From contig CAJUTU010000062.1 of NCBI GenBank assembly GCA_910589385.1, positions 1-18,926 on the forward strand: a DNA stretch of 18,926 nucleotides, given 5' to 3'. Source of the stretch: an uncultured Lachnospiraceae bacterium (GTDB taxonomy: Bacteria; Bacillota; Clostridia; Lachnospirales; Lachnospiraceae). Position numbers and translations under genes: made by a program. Under the pieces are notes generated by a model. It worked only from the letters and a program-made list of their open reading frames with translations. It did no database searches and was not told where the DNA came from. Below, one piece after another: positions 7,501 to 14,782 of the stretch (its first letter is position 1; each line of letters begins with the position of its first letter).

Positions 7501-8206
7501 TTACCACCTCCATAAAAATAGACTCCAGGGTTCTGCCCTGCTCCACAACCTCCTCCATACTGCCGGAGGCAACCAGACGCCCGTCTTTGACCATCGCTAC
7601 CTTGTTGCAGAGCTTTTCGGCCACCTCCAGCACGTGGGTGGAGAAGAATATGGCGCCCCCGCTGTCACAAAGTTTCCTCATCATACCTTTCAGGACAACG
7701 GCTGCTTTCGGGTCAAGCCCGACAAAAGGCTCGTCCAGAATCAGCAGTTTTGGTTCATGCAGCATCGCAGATATGATTGCAAGCTTCTGCTTCATGCCGT
7801 GGGAATAAGAGGAAATCAGATCCCCAAGGGACGCCGTTATCTCGAATTCATCCCCATATCTTTGAATCCGTTCCTTCCTGTCTTCTGCTGAAACTTTGAA
7901 AATATCGGCAATAAAGTTCAGATACTGGATACCTGTCAGATACTCATACAGATCCGGATTATCCGGAATATAAGCCGTCACCTGTTTGCAGGCAAGGGGA
8001 GCCTCACGAAGGTTCCTCCCTCCGATCCTAATCTCACCGGTTTCATAATCGTGAATACCGGCAATGCACTTTAACGTAGTTGTCTTTCCGGCTCCGTTGT
8101 GTCCAATAAACGCATAGATATCCCCCGGTCTCACATGAAGGTTTAGATCCGAGATCCCCTTACTGCTTCCCTTATAATGTTTCGTCAAATGATTGATAAT
8201 AAGCAT
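7481..8206 (-). CDS. ABC transporter ATP-binding protein (second exporter)
   Basis: 241 residues from ATG 8206 behind GGGAGGAG. Walker A is GHNGAGKT (35-42), the signature is YSHGMKQK (134-141), a variant of LSGGQ usual in this subfamily, Walker B is LLILDEPFVGLD (154-165) and the H-loop is His191 (FFSTH). The Q-loop position reads YIPDNPDLY, with Asp instead of Gln, as in its paralogue at 8980-9876. It should hydrolyse ATP on the cytoplasmic face and pair with the 12-TM permease, whose gene overlaps its 3' end. It starts 15 bases after the preceding permease stop, so it is translated from the same transcript. Confidence 0.9.
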   Translation of the reverse strand: MLIINHLTKHYKGSSKGISDLNLHVRPGDIYAFIGHNGAGKTTTLKCIAGIHDYETGEIRIGGRNLREAPLACKQVTAYIPDNPDLYEYLTGIQYLNFIADIFKVSAEDRKERIQRYGDEFEITASLGDLISSYSHGMKQKLAIISAMLHEPKLLILDEPFVGLDPKAAVVLKGMMRKLCDSGGAIFFSTHVLEVAEKLCNKVAMVKDGRLVASGSMEEVVEQGRTLESIFMEVVNDAGTD

Positions 8207-8221
8207 AACTCTCCTCCCATT

Positions 8222-8983
8222 CTACAACTGTTTCCGGTTAAAACAACCGACAGACAGTATCATACATAGCAAAACCATCAGCCCTGCCGCCGCTATGTTG
8301 GCATAATAATCTTCCGGGCTTTTGGCTCTTTGTAAAAGCTCCATTCCCCTCAGCAGTCTTGCCGGAAGAAAGGAGTCAAGCTTCGGGAACATAGAAAGAA
8401 GATAAACGCCCAGCGCCGCCCCGCCGGTTCCTAGAAGTACCTGGAAACTGCTTTTTGACACCGCGGAAAAGAAGATCATCAGTGCGACTGCCCACACGCC
8501 AAACAGCCACGTACAGGCGGTAGCGAAGAACAGGTTCCCGGCAATCCCGTTATCCCAGAAATATGCGTTGTAACCATAAGTAATCCCAAAACAGACCGCA
8601 TACAGTACCGTCCAGGAGCCATATAAGAATACCGCCTTCGCCGCCAGGACGCTTTGGCGTGACAGTCCTTTGGTTACGACAGGAATCAGCGTGCCTTTCT
8701 CGTACTCTGCGGTAAAATTCCCGCCGACGATCAGGATGAAAATGATCAACCCCATTGGGATATTTTTATAAAACTGCGCCCAGGAGGTCATCGCATCCAC
8801 CTGAACGGCTGTCGTCACAAGCCCCGTATCCGCCAGGGAATCCGATAAGGCTTCCATAAGCCAGGGCGTAAGCTTCGCCAGGGCAGGATTCATAATCCCA
8901 AACAATACGAAAACCAGCAGCAGAATCCACGACCGCCCGGTCCGATTCCATTCCATCCATTCTTTTTTCAGAAATGCCTTCAT
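8222..8983 (-). CDS. ABC-2 type transporter permease (YxlG-like)
   Basis: The chosen start is ATG 8983, which overlaps the ATPase stop by ATGA, the usual sign of translational coupling, with GGAGG about 8 bases upstream. A longer frame from 9070 would lie inside the ATPase gene and is rejected. The 253-residue protein has about six membrane segments (near 18-36, 77-96, 110-140, 150-175, 180-203, 230-247). The loop EYEKGTLIPVVTKGLSR (92-108) is the ABC-2 permease signature (E-x-x-x-G-T and a Ser-Arg end). It should form an exporter with the ATPase encoded immediately upstream. Confidence 0.85.
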   Translation of the reverse strand: MKAFLKKEWMEWNRTGRSWILLLVFVLFGIMNPALAKLTPWLMEALSDSLADTGLVTTAVQVDAMTSWAQFYKNIPMGLIIFILIVGGNFTAEYEKGTLIPVVTKGLSRQSVLAAKAVFLYGSWTVLYAVCFGITYGYNAYFWDNGIAGNLFFATACTWLFGVWAVALMIFFSAVSKSSFQVLLGTGGAALGVYLLSMFPKLDSFLPARLLRGMELLQRAKSPEDYYANIAAAGLMVLLCMILSVGCFNRKQL

Positions 8984-9876
8984 CTGCCTACCACCTCCAT
9001 AAACAGGTCTTCCAGATCCGCCTCCTGCCGTTCGATACGCATAACCGGATACCTCCTGTCCGCAATCCAATGCAGAAGCTCTGGAAGCCTCTCTGCTTCC
9101 TCTAAGAGAAGGCTGTTCTTCCCAGCAGCCCTAAGAAACGGAAACGCCTGCCGCAAAGCTTTTGTGTCTTCCGGATACTCCATTTCCACCGTCACCGCCG
9201 AAGCTTTCTTAAGCTTACGCACCTCATCAAGAGAGCCCTTAAGGGCAATCTTCCCCTCGTGCAGGAACGCCATCTCATCACAGATATGCTCCACGTCCGA
9301 CAGAATATGGGTGGAGAACAGTACCGTTGTCTCCTCCTTTGCCGCTGTCAGAATGTCCAATAATTCCTTCCTGCCTGCCGGGTCAAGAGCCGAAGTAGGC
9401 TCGTCGCAGATCAACAGCTTAGGCCGGCCAAACAGAGCCTGCGCAACCCCAAGGCGCTGTTTCATCCCTCTGGAGAATCCTTTGATCCGGTGCTTCTCTT
9501 TTTCCAGCCCAACCAGACGCAGAAGCTCTTCGCAGCGGCTTTTAATATCTTTTGCCGACATGCCAGAGATCTCACCGCAAAAACGCAGATATTCTGACGG
9601 GGTCATATACGGATAGAATTCCGGCACATCAGGCAGATAACCGACAAGCCGGTTTGTCGGTGTGTTTCCGTAGCGGACCGGCATTCCATTCACGGTAATC
9701 TCTCCGCCGCTTACGGCCAGAAGCCCCAGAATCATCTTCATAGCCGTGGTCTTTCCGGCGCCGTTTTGTCCCACGAAACCGTATACCGTATGCTCCGGGA
9801 CGGAGAAACTGACATCACGGAGCACCTGCTTTTCTCCGAAGTTCTTTGACACATGGGAAAGAGATAGCATTTCCAT
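8980..9876 (-). CDS. ABC transporter ATP-binding protein (YxlF-like)
   Basis: The chosen start is ATG 9876, two bases after the PLDNc stop and downstream of GGGAGGAG; a longer frame from 9936 would overlap the PLDNc gene. The 298-residue protein has Walker A GQNGAGKT (36-43), YLPDVPEFY at the Q-loop (Asp in place of Gln), signature FSRGMKQR (134-141), Walker B LLICDEPTSALD (154-165) and H-loop His190. A C-terminal regulatory-like tail of about 80 residues follows the core domain, common in drug and bacteriocin exporters of this subfamily. It is coupled by ATGA overlap to the ABC-2 permease. Confidence 0.9.
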   Translation of the reverse strand: MEMLSLSHVSKNFGEKQVLRDVSFSVPEHTVYGFVGQNGAGKTTAMKMILGLLAVSGGEITVNGMPVRYGNTPTNRLVGYLPDVPEFYPYMTPSEYLRFCGEISGMSAKDIKSRCEELLRLVGLEKEKHRIKGFSRGMKQRLGVAQALFGRPKLLICDEPTSALDPAGRKELLDILTAAKEETTVLFSTHILSDVEHICDEMAFLHEGKIALKGSLDEVRKLKKASAVTVEMEYPEDTKALRQAFPFLRAAGKNSLLLEEAERLPELLHWIADRRYPVMRIERQEADLEDLFMEVVGR

Positions 9877-9877
9877 A

Positions 9878-10084
9878 TCAGCTCTCCTCCCTTCCCAGCA
9901 GAAAGTAAAGAATTGGTCCGATAAACTGCATCCCAATTAACGTAATCACAATCCATAAGGCCCGGCTGCCGTGCCTGTAAGTTTGATGTGTCAAAATATG
10001 GTGGAGCGTATAGATCAGCAGCACAACCTCCACAATCGCCAGCGGAACTAAAAAAGGTAACATTTCATTTATATCAGGCATCAT
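9878..10084 (-). CDS. PLDNc-domain small membrane protein (YxlE-like)
   Basis: 68 residues from ATG 10084 (or 10081) behind AGGAGGAG. Two membrane segments (about 9-27 and 44-63) flank a short loop, and the end reads IVITLIGMQFIGPILYFLLG followed by RE. This is the phospholipase D N-terminal-like (PLDNc) module: W, then a hydrophobic stretch, G-P-x-x-Y-F-x-x-G-R. It has no catalytic HKD motif and is not an enzyme. Such proteins occur beside ABC exporters; in the B. subtilis sigY operon YxlE of this type precedes YxlF (ATPase) and YxlG (permease) and restrains the sigma factor. The gene order here is the same, so a regulatory or accessory role for the exporter is a reasonable inference. Confidence 0.8.
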   Translation of the reverse strand: MMPDINEMLPFLVPLAIVEVVLLIYTLHHILTHQTYRHGSRALWIVITLIGMQFIGPILYFLLGREES

Positions 10085-10093
10085 TTTCTCCTC

Positions 10094-11209
10094 CTACTTA
10101 CTCGTAAAATACTGCAGCATCCTTTGAAAATCGGGGTTCTCTTTGATTCCCTCAAAGGCCGGATGACCGAATGCCGCCTGCAGATTCTGGAAAATGAATT
10201 CCCTGCTCCGGGGAGCCATATCGCCTAGCGGAAGGGTTTCGATCCATGCGTCTAACCGGTCAAAATATTCATCTCCGTGGAGCGTCATCTTTTCTGCACA
10301 TAAAAGTCTGTCAACACATTTTTGAAAGGAGCGGAGGGCCTTTAGCGCCCCTTCCTCATCCCCGTTCAAAGCATACACTACCGCTGTCTGGTAATGGAAC
10401 TGCGCCGCCACATTCGGATGAAGCTGTTCCAACCGGTATTGTTCTATTACATTTCCAATCCTGCATATGGTTTCCTGGCATCTCTTGAAATCATCCTGGT
10501 ATAAAGCCAGGGATATCATGGCATCACTCACCAGATTCAGCAGATCCAGATATTCTCTTGCCTGAATATAGCCTCTGGCTTTCTCAGGTTCTCCTTCCAT
10601 CTGGTAAGCCTGAACCAACAGCGCTCCATCCTGCCCTGCAAGGCGGGTAGGGTCTGATATCGGCTCCAGCATAGCAATCGTTTCCTTTGCTTTCCCCAGT
10701 TGGAGGCTTAAGCCTGCTTTCAAAACCAAGGCATCACTGCACACGCCTACGTCGCTACAGTTCTCTAAGATGTGGTCGCACCACGAAACTGCCTCCTCCA
10801 AAAGCCTCTCCTGTTCCTCTTTTGACTCTGCCAGCATGTAATGGTTCCAGCACAATACGATAAGCTGGAGAAGGAAAGGATGGCAGGAATAGTACCGTCG
10901 GGCCAGGTTACGGGTTTTTTCTATTGCCTCATGAAAAGGCCGCTTCGCAAAATCTCCTACGAGCTCCCCGTAGAAACGGCGGATCTGTTCTCTGGAGAGC
11001 TGGGCTTTATATCCGATCAACTCGTCTATCGTCATGTCAAAAAATGCGGAAAGCTGGAGCAGAAGCATCAGATCCGGCGTACTCTGAGCATTCTCCCACT
11101 TGGATACGGACGCCTTGGTCACTCCCAGGAAATCCGCCAGTTCCTCCTGCGTGATCTTCCGCTCATGCCTGAGCCGGATAATATTGTCCGATAATTTTAG
11201 TCTGTCCAT
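10094..11209 (-). CDS. XRE-family transcriptional regulator with helical repeat (TPR-like) C-terminus
   Basis: The start is ATG 11209 with AAGGAG 8 bases upstream; an alternative from 11308 has no such site and covers the promoter. The 371-residue protein begins with an XRE helix-turn-helix (about 5-63: IIRLRHERKITQEELADFLG, VTKASVSKWENAQSTPD, IDELIGY). The remaining 300 residues are helical with spaced Ala/Leu/Tyr positions resembling TPR repeats, as in quorum-peptide or stress-sensing XRE regulators. It heads the operon, ending 9 bases before the PLDNc gene, so it likely controls its own promoter and the two exporters in response to a bound signal. The ligand is unknown. Confidence 0.85.
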   Translation of the reverse strand: MDRLKLSDNIIRLRHERKITQEELADFLGVTKASVSKWENAQSTPDLMLLLQLSAFFDMTIDELIGYKAQLSREQIRRFYGELVGDFAKRPFHEAIEKTRNLARRYYSCHPFLLQLIVLCWNHYMLAESKEEQERLLEEAVSWCDHILENCSDVGVCSDALVLKAGLSLQLGKAKETIAMLEPISDPTRLAGQDGALLVQAYQMEGEPEKARGYIQAREYLDLLNLVSDAMISLALYQDDFKRCQETICRIGNVIEQYRLEQLHPNVAAQFHYQTAVVYALNGDEEGALKALRSFQKCVDRLLCAEKMTLHGDEYFDRLDAWIETLPLGDMAPRSREFIFQNLQAAFGHPAFEGIKENPDFQRMLQYFTSK

Positions 11210-11252
11210 GTTATTGTTCTCCTTATCATCTCTTGTATTACATCTTTTCTTC

Positions 11253-11281
11253 ATTATAATAAATAGAGGATTTCCTATCAA
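11253..11281 (-). promoter_or_regulatory. sigma-A-type promoter of the XRE/ABC operon
   Basis: On the minus strand TTGATA (11281-11276), 17 bases, then TATAAT (11258-11253), placed 44 bases before the XRE start. No clear palindromic operator is visible around it. Confidence 0.65.
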
Positions 11282-11478
11282 TCGAGCAGCATTCCACTTT
11301 TTCACCAAAAAGTCAACCGTAGAGAAACTTCTGTAAGCGATGAATCTCAGGATGGATCCATAAATATAGGAACATACGATATACTATTTTCAGAATCAAG
11401 GTCTATATACTATTCCATGAATTACGTCCTGTTGAAGAAGGGGTCTCTGGACAGTAAAATCTAAGAAGGAAATAATAA

Positions 11479-11670
11479 ACGCTGAATGTTCGCAATGAAG
11501 AACCCGAAGACTATGAGACCGTAGAGAATATAACACGCATTGCATTTTATACTTTGTATATACATGGATGTGTGGAACACTATCTTGTTCATATAATGCG
11601 GGAGCATAAAGATTTTATCTGCGAATTGGACTTTCTCTTAGAACTTGATGATGAGATCATTGGGTATTGA
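11479..11670 (+). pseudogene. GNAT-family N-acetyltransferase remnant
   Basis: One frame encodes LNVRNEEPEDYETVENITRI, AFYTLYIHGCVEHYLVHIMR and ELDFLLELDDEIIG, the typical N-terminal third of a Lachnospiraceae GNAT acetyltransferase (R-N/E-T, D-Y, A-F-W/Y, P/H-G-C-x-E-H-x-L-V-H). The expected start codon is ACG at 11479-11481, with AAGAAGGA upstream, and a frameshift produces TGA at 11668. The acetyl-CoA binding motif (Q/R-x-x-G-x-G/A) is missing. Beyond the frameshift only NMYKPE-like residues fit briefly. It is a decayed gene. Confidence 0.6.
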
Positions 11671-12123
11671 ATATGTATAAACCGGAAATGGACAGAAGTA
11701 GTTGACGCTGGATGTGCGGAACAAAGAAATCATGGAGGATATATTTAGCCTTATCAATCTTCAGAAAGGCATACCGTTATAAAAGAAAAGATTGTGGCCT
11801 ACCTTTGGGAGCGCAATGCTTGCCTTATTGCCATCTGCTTTTCCTGCTGCTTGAGACTTTCTTTATTCTCAAATATAAAGGTTATTATGCTTATGAATGA
11901 TATCGTAAAGAAAGTCCTTAACATAAAAGCCAAAAAGTCTACAAAGAAAAATGGGATGAAAACCTTATGACACATCAAAGCCGATGAACTGCCCAACGAC
12001 ATGTCCAAGAGAACGCCGTAGTTGTGAACAGTCACTATTTTCTAAGGCAACCCTGCGGCTTCTCTTCTTTCTGTCTTTGCTGCGGATTACCGGCCAGACA
12101 ATGGTACCGCAATATAAAATGAG
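11671..12123. other. decayed intergenic DNA
   Basis: The stretch holds a short plus-strand frame (11702-11782) ending DIFSLINLQKGIPL, which looks like the tail of a lost gene. On the minus strand, 11799-12035 could encode 78 residues with two hydrophobic stretches and a basic end (QMAIRQALRSQR), but there is no ribosome binding site and I do not recognise it. It also contains one copy of the 14-base sequence at 12023-12036. No intact gene is supported. Confidence 0.4.
12023..12036. repeat. 14-bp repeat TGTGAACAGTCACT, copy 1
   Basis: Identical to 14667-14680 and in the same orientation. The core GTGA-acag-TCAC is itself an inverted repeat. The copies flank the penicillin-binding protein gene; this copy is followed by ATTTTCTAAG, which also occurs at 14511-14520. 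Confidence 0.6.
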
Positions 12124-14397
12124 CTACTGTCCACTCCCCAGATACTCTTCCAGCACATTCTTGTCCTTATTTACTACATACCCGCTGCCTCCAATCTCTT
12201 TCACATTTTCCACCATGCTTACAATCAGAAGAGGGGTTCTTACATCCTTTTCAGCAGTAAATACCGCAAACCACCCGATCTCTGTTCCTTCTGTATCCGC
12301 CACGGATGCCTTAATCTCGGCGGTTCCGGTTTTCCCGGCCAGCACGATGTCCTCCCGATGCGCCGTATAGCCTGTTCCTTCCGGGTTATTCACCACCTTT
12401 TTCATCCCCTCCAGAACCTGTGCCGCGATATCCGCCGGGAAGAGTCCCTGCAGCCAGAACTCCGCCCCGGAATTCTTTCCAACGTCCAAACCTTTACCAA
12501 CAGCAGTTTCATCGACAAAATTTTCGCCGGGCTGGTTATCACCAACAGCCTTCTCATCCGCCAAATTTTCGCCAGCCACAATTCCTCCAGACTCCTTTCC
12601 ATCAGCTTCATCGCCCCCACTGCTCTCATTTCCACGCACCAGATATGGCTTCACCGCATTTCCTTCATTGCAAAAAGCAGTATACAGACCGGCCAGATGA
12701 AGCGGATTAATCAAAATCTGTCCCTGCCCGTAACCGCTGTCCGCAAGCTGGATCTCGCCCTCAATATGCTCCGTATTGGAATACTGTGAGACAGACATCA
12801 CGATTTCAAACGGCAATTCCTCCTCAAATCCCATCTCCTTCAGGGAATTCTCCAATGTCCGGGAGCCGATCTTCAAGGCAGCCTTGGCAAAATATATGTT
12901 ATCCGAATAGATCAGCGCATTTTCCATTGTCACCGGCTCATATGCATGGAGCGTCGTCACAAAAAAGTTCCCCCAGGAAGCGTCCTTCTGCCAGCTCAGC
13001 CCCACATTTCCGAAATCCTCCTGCGGATCCACCATGCCTGTTTTCAAACCGACAGCCGCAATGACAGGCTTGAGCGTGGAGCCAGGGCACCATGCTTGCC
13101 GGAAACGGTTCAGGAGCGGTTTCCGTTCCTCCTCATTGAGAGCATTCCACTGCGCATCCGACAATCCCAGAATAAAGTCATTACTGTCAAAGGAGGGCGT
13201 ACTGACCAGGGCCAGCACCTCCCCCGTATACGGGTTCATGGCGACAGAGCAGCCCGGATCCTCCTGAAACTGCCGGTACAGGATTTCCTGAAGCCGCGCA
13301 TCGATGGTCAGAGTAATATCCCGTCCATGTTCCACCGGTAAATTTGCCAGTACGGATTTCCGACTGCCGTCCTTGCCTTCTATATAAATTCTGCATCCGT
13401 CCCTGCCCTTCAGTTCCGTTTCAAACAGACCTTCCAGACCGCTTCGGCCAATCACGCTGTTTTCATTGTAGCCCTCTCCCTCATGCTCCTCCAGGTCCTC
13501 GGCAGTCACATTTCCCACATAGCCTGTCAGATGCCCGGTGGCAGGGCCAAACGGATATGTCCGCACCTCCGTATCCATGATCATGACGCCCGGAACAGCA
13601 AGCAGCGCATCCTGCCGCGCCTTTTCCTGAAGCACTTTCTCATCCGGCTCAATCGCCATCAGGTCAAGCTCACTGACCTTTGGGATTGTTTTGATGGGGA
13701 CAAAGGAATTCTCCTTAACCCATGCCGCACCAAGCTGCTTCATAATAGTCGCCGAGTCCGTGTCCAGAAGTTCAGACAGCTGCCGCACAGCACTTTCCTG
13801 ATTATCCAGCTCCCCCGGTACGATGCCCACTGAGCACGCGGTTCCCGATCCGGCAAGCATCCGGCCATTCCGGTCAAATATTTTTCCACGCACCGCAGGA
13901 ACCGAAGCGATCCGCACTTTGTCCGAAGACTCCAACCCCGGGAAAATCAGGCCGTCGTGCCAGAGGATCTTATATCCGTCCTCTGAATCCGAAAAATGCA
14001 TTTCATTTTCAAAATGGATGCTGCCCGCAGCCGTATCAAGACTCATCTGGTACGTCACGGCACGCCGGCCCTTATCATTTTCCAGGATTTTAATCCGGAT
14101 ATTTTCAGCCTCAATCCCCTCGTAAATGGCAGAATTCCGCCGGATAAAGGCTTCCTGATCCGTATATGCAAAATTCTGCGAATCTGTCATCCGGTACATT
14201 TCCCCATAATCCTTCTGCTCTATCAGCCCCATATATCGGACTAGTAGCTCCTCCGGAGTCTCCCTGTTTCCTTTCCTAAAAAAATGTACGGCCGCAAAGA
14301 CTGCAGCCCCTATTACAACAAACGTCAACCCGGCCGCTGCGGTCTGCAAAAACATTCTGCGGGCTTTCTTATGTTTGTGCCTGCTTTTCCCCTTCAT
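12124..14397 (-). CDS. class B penicillin-binding protein, MecA/PBP2a-like
   Basis: 757 residues from ATG 14397 behind AAAGGAGG. A basic cytoplasmic start and one membrane segment (about 17-40) place the rest outside the cell. Residues 46-155 form an NTF2-like MecA_N domain (TPEELLVRYMGLIEQKDYGE). The dimerisation region spans about 163-355 (VRGKIFDRNGRMLA). The transpeptidase domain spans about 380-750 with all three active-site motifs: Ser440-Thr-Leu-Lys443 (PGSTLKP), Ser498-Asp-Asn500 (YSDN) and Lys689-Thr-Gly691 (AGKTGTAE). It should cross-link peptidoglycan; relatives with the MecA_N domain often have low affinity for beta-lactams. A Gly/Glu/Asp-rich insert at about 589-647, between motifs two and three, contains a tandem duplication and is unusual. 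The promoter has a BlaI/MecI-like box, pointing to beta-lactam induction. No blaI/blaR1 pair is in the window. Confidence 0.92.
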   Translation of the reverse strand: MKGKSRHKHKKARRMFLQTAAAGLTFVVIGAAVFAAVHFFRKGNRETPEELLVRYMGLIEQKDYGEMYRMTDSQNFAYTDQEAFIRRNSAIYEGIEAENIRIKILENDKGRRAVTYQMSLDTAAGSIHFENEMHFSDSEDGYKILWHDGLIFPGLESSDKVRIASVPAVRGKIFDRNGRMLAGSGTACSVGIVPGELDNQESAVRQLSELLDTDSATIMKQLGAAWVKENSFVPIKTIPKVSELDLMAIEPDEKVLQEKARQDALLAVPGVMIMDTEVRTYPFGPATGHLTGYVGNVTAEDLEEHEGEGYNENSVIGRSGLEGLFETELKGRDGCRIYIEGKDGSRKSVLANLPVEHGRDITLTIDARLQEILYRQFQEDPGCSVAMNPYTGEVLALVSTPSFDSNDFILGLSDAQWNALNEEERKPLLNRFRQAWCPGSTLKPVIAAVGLKTGMVDPQEDFGNVGLSWQKDASWGNFFVTTLHAYEPVTMENALIYSDNIYFAKAALKIGSRTLENSLKEMGFEEELPFEIVMSVSQYSNTEHIEGEIQLADSGYGQGQILINPLHLAGLYTAFCNEGNAVKPYLVRGNESSGGDEADGKESGGIVAGENLADEKAVGDNQPGENFVDETAVGKGLDVGKNSGAEFWLQGLFPADIAAQVLEGMKKVVNNPEGTGYTAHREDIVLAGKTGTAEIKASVADTEGTEIGWFAVFTAEKDVRTPLLIVSMVENVKEIGGSGYVVNKDKNVLEEYLGSGQ
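12496..12585 (-). repeat. 45-bp tandem repeat (2 copies) inside the penicillin-binding protein gene
   Basis: Units 12496-12540 and 12541-12585 both begin ACCAACAGC on the plus strand and share most positions. They encode GENLADEKAVG (residues 609-619) and GENFVDETAVG (624-634), a 15-residue period. The repeats lie in the acidic insert of the transpeptidase domain. Confidence 0.7.
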
Positions 14398-14465
14398 ACT
14401 TTCCTCCTTTATGACCAGTTCACACGAACAACCTGAAAGCTTCCTTTCGTTCCGTTATGCCTTAT

Positions 14466-14494
14466 ATCTTACAACTGTAGTATTTGTATGTCAA
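14466..14494 (-). promoter_or_regulatory. promoter of the penicillin-binding protein gene
   Basis: On the minus strand a perfect TTGACA (14494-14489), 17 bases, then TAAGAT (14471-14466), 68 bases before the start codon. The BlaI-like box lies between and over the -10. Confidence 0.65.
14470..14479. promoter_or_regulatory. BlaI/MecI-like operator
   Basis: TACAACTGTA fits the BlaI/MecI half-site pattern TACA-nn-TGTA; on the coding strand it extends to TACTACAGTTGTA, close to the known operator TACTACAnnTGTA. It sits in the spacer and -10 of the promoter at 14466-14494, the position of known bla and mec operators. The motif match is seen; the identity of the repressor is inferred. Confidence 0.55.
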
Positions 14495-14533
14495 GCATAG
14501 TATACAGACCATTTTCTAAGCCACAATTACTTA

Positions 14534-14680
14534 TTACCGTTCACGGCCTAGCTTGCCGCAAACTGTAACGTACCCAGCCCATTGAAAAGTCGCCTGACGG
14601 CGAGGGGCTGGATGCCTGCAACCGCTATTGTATTGGCCGGATGCCTTGCAGCAAGGTGCAAGGCACTGTGAACAGTCACT
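14534..14680. repeat. palindromic intergenic repeat element (MITE-like)
   Basis: The ends TTACCGTTCACGG (14534-14546) and, reversed, GACTGTTCACAG (within 14667-14680) are imperfect terminal inverted repeats. Inside are two hairpins: CAGCCC (14575-14580) with GGGCTG (14605-14610) enclosing CGCC/GGCG, and TGCCTTGCA (14642-14650) with TGCAAGGCA (14657-14665), a perfect 9-bp stem. There is no coding sequence. Such structured, non-coding 100-200-base elements with terminal inverted repeats are typical of mobilised repeat families. Confidence 0.5.
14667..14680. repeat. 14-bp repeat TGTGAACAGTCACT, copy 2
   Basis: Exact copy of 12023-12036; here it is the right terminal repeat of the palindromic element at 14534-14680. 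Confidence 0.6.
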
Positions 14681-14717
14681 TCCTTATTCCATGTGTACGC
14701 CATAAAGGACGTAAATA

Positions 14718-14746
14718 TTGACATCATCCCCAAAATGTGATAGTAT
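14718..14746 (+). promoter_or_regulatory. promoter of the TetR-symporter-hydrolase unit
   Basis: Perfect TTGACA (14718-14723), 17-base spacer, TAGTAT (14741-14746). The -10 box lies inside the palindrome at 14736-14756. Confidence 0.75.
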
Positions 14747-14756
14747 TACTATCACA
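14736..14756. promoter_or_regulatory. TetR-family operator (perfect 10-1-10 palindrome)
   Basis: TGTGATAGTA (14736-14745) and TACTATCACA (14747-14756) are perfect inverted repeats around one T. The site covers the -10 box and likely start point of the promoter for the TetR gene at 14783, the normal arrangement for TetR-family autorepression. Confidence 0.75.
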
Positions 14757-14782
14757 AATTAAAAAGACAGGAGATGTTCCTT

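Noticed and set aside
7424..7891. 155-residue plus-strand ORF
   Set aside because: Antisense to the second ABC ATPase, which has all ATP-binding motifs; no ribosome binding site.
8984..9070. Longer start for the ABC-2 permease
   Set aside because: The extension is Gly/Arg-rich and lies in the ATPase gene; ATG at 8983 has the ribosome binding site and ATGA coupling.
9164..9616. 150-residue plus-strand ORF
   Set aside because: Antisense to the first ABC ATPase; Ser/Arg-rich shadow translation.
11799..12035. 78-residue minus-strand ORF with hydrophobic stretches
   Set aside because: No ribosome binding site and overlap with the 14-bp repeat; kept only as part of the decayed-region entry.
12946..13341. 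131-residue plus-strand ORF
   Set aside because: Antisense to the penicillin-binding protein; basic, low-information translation.
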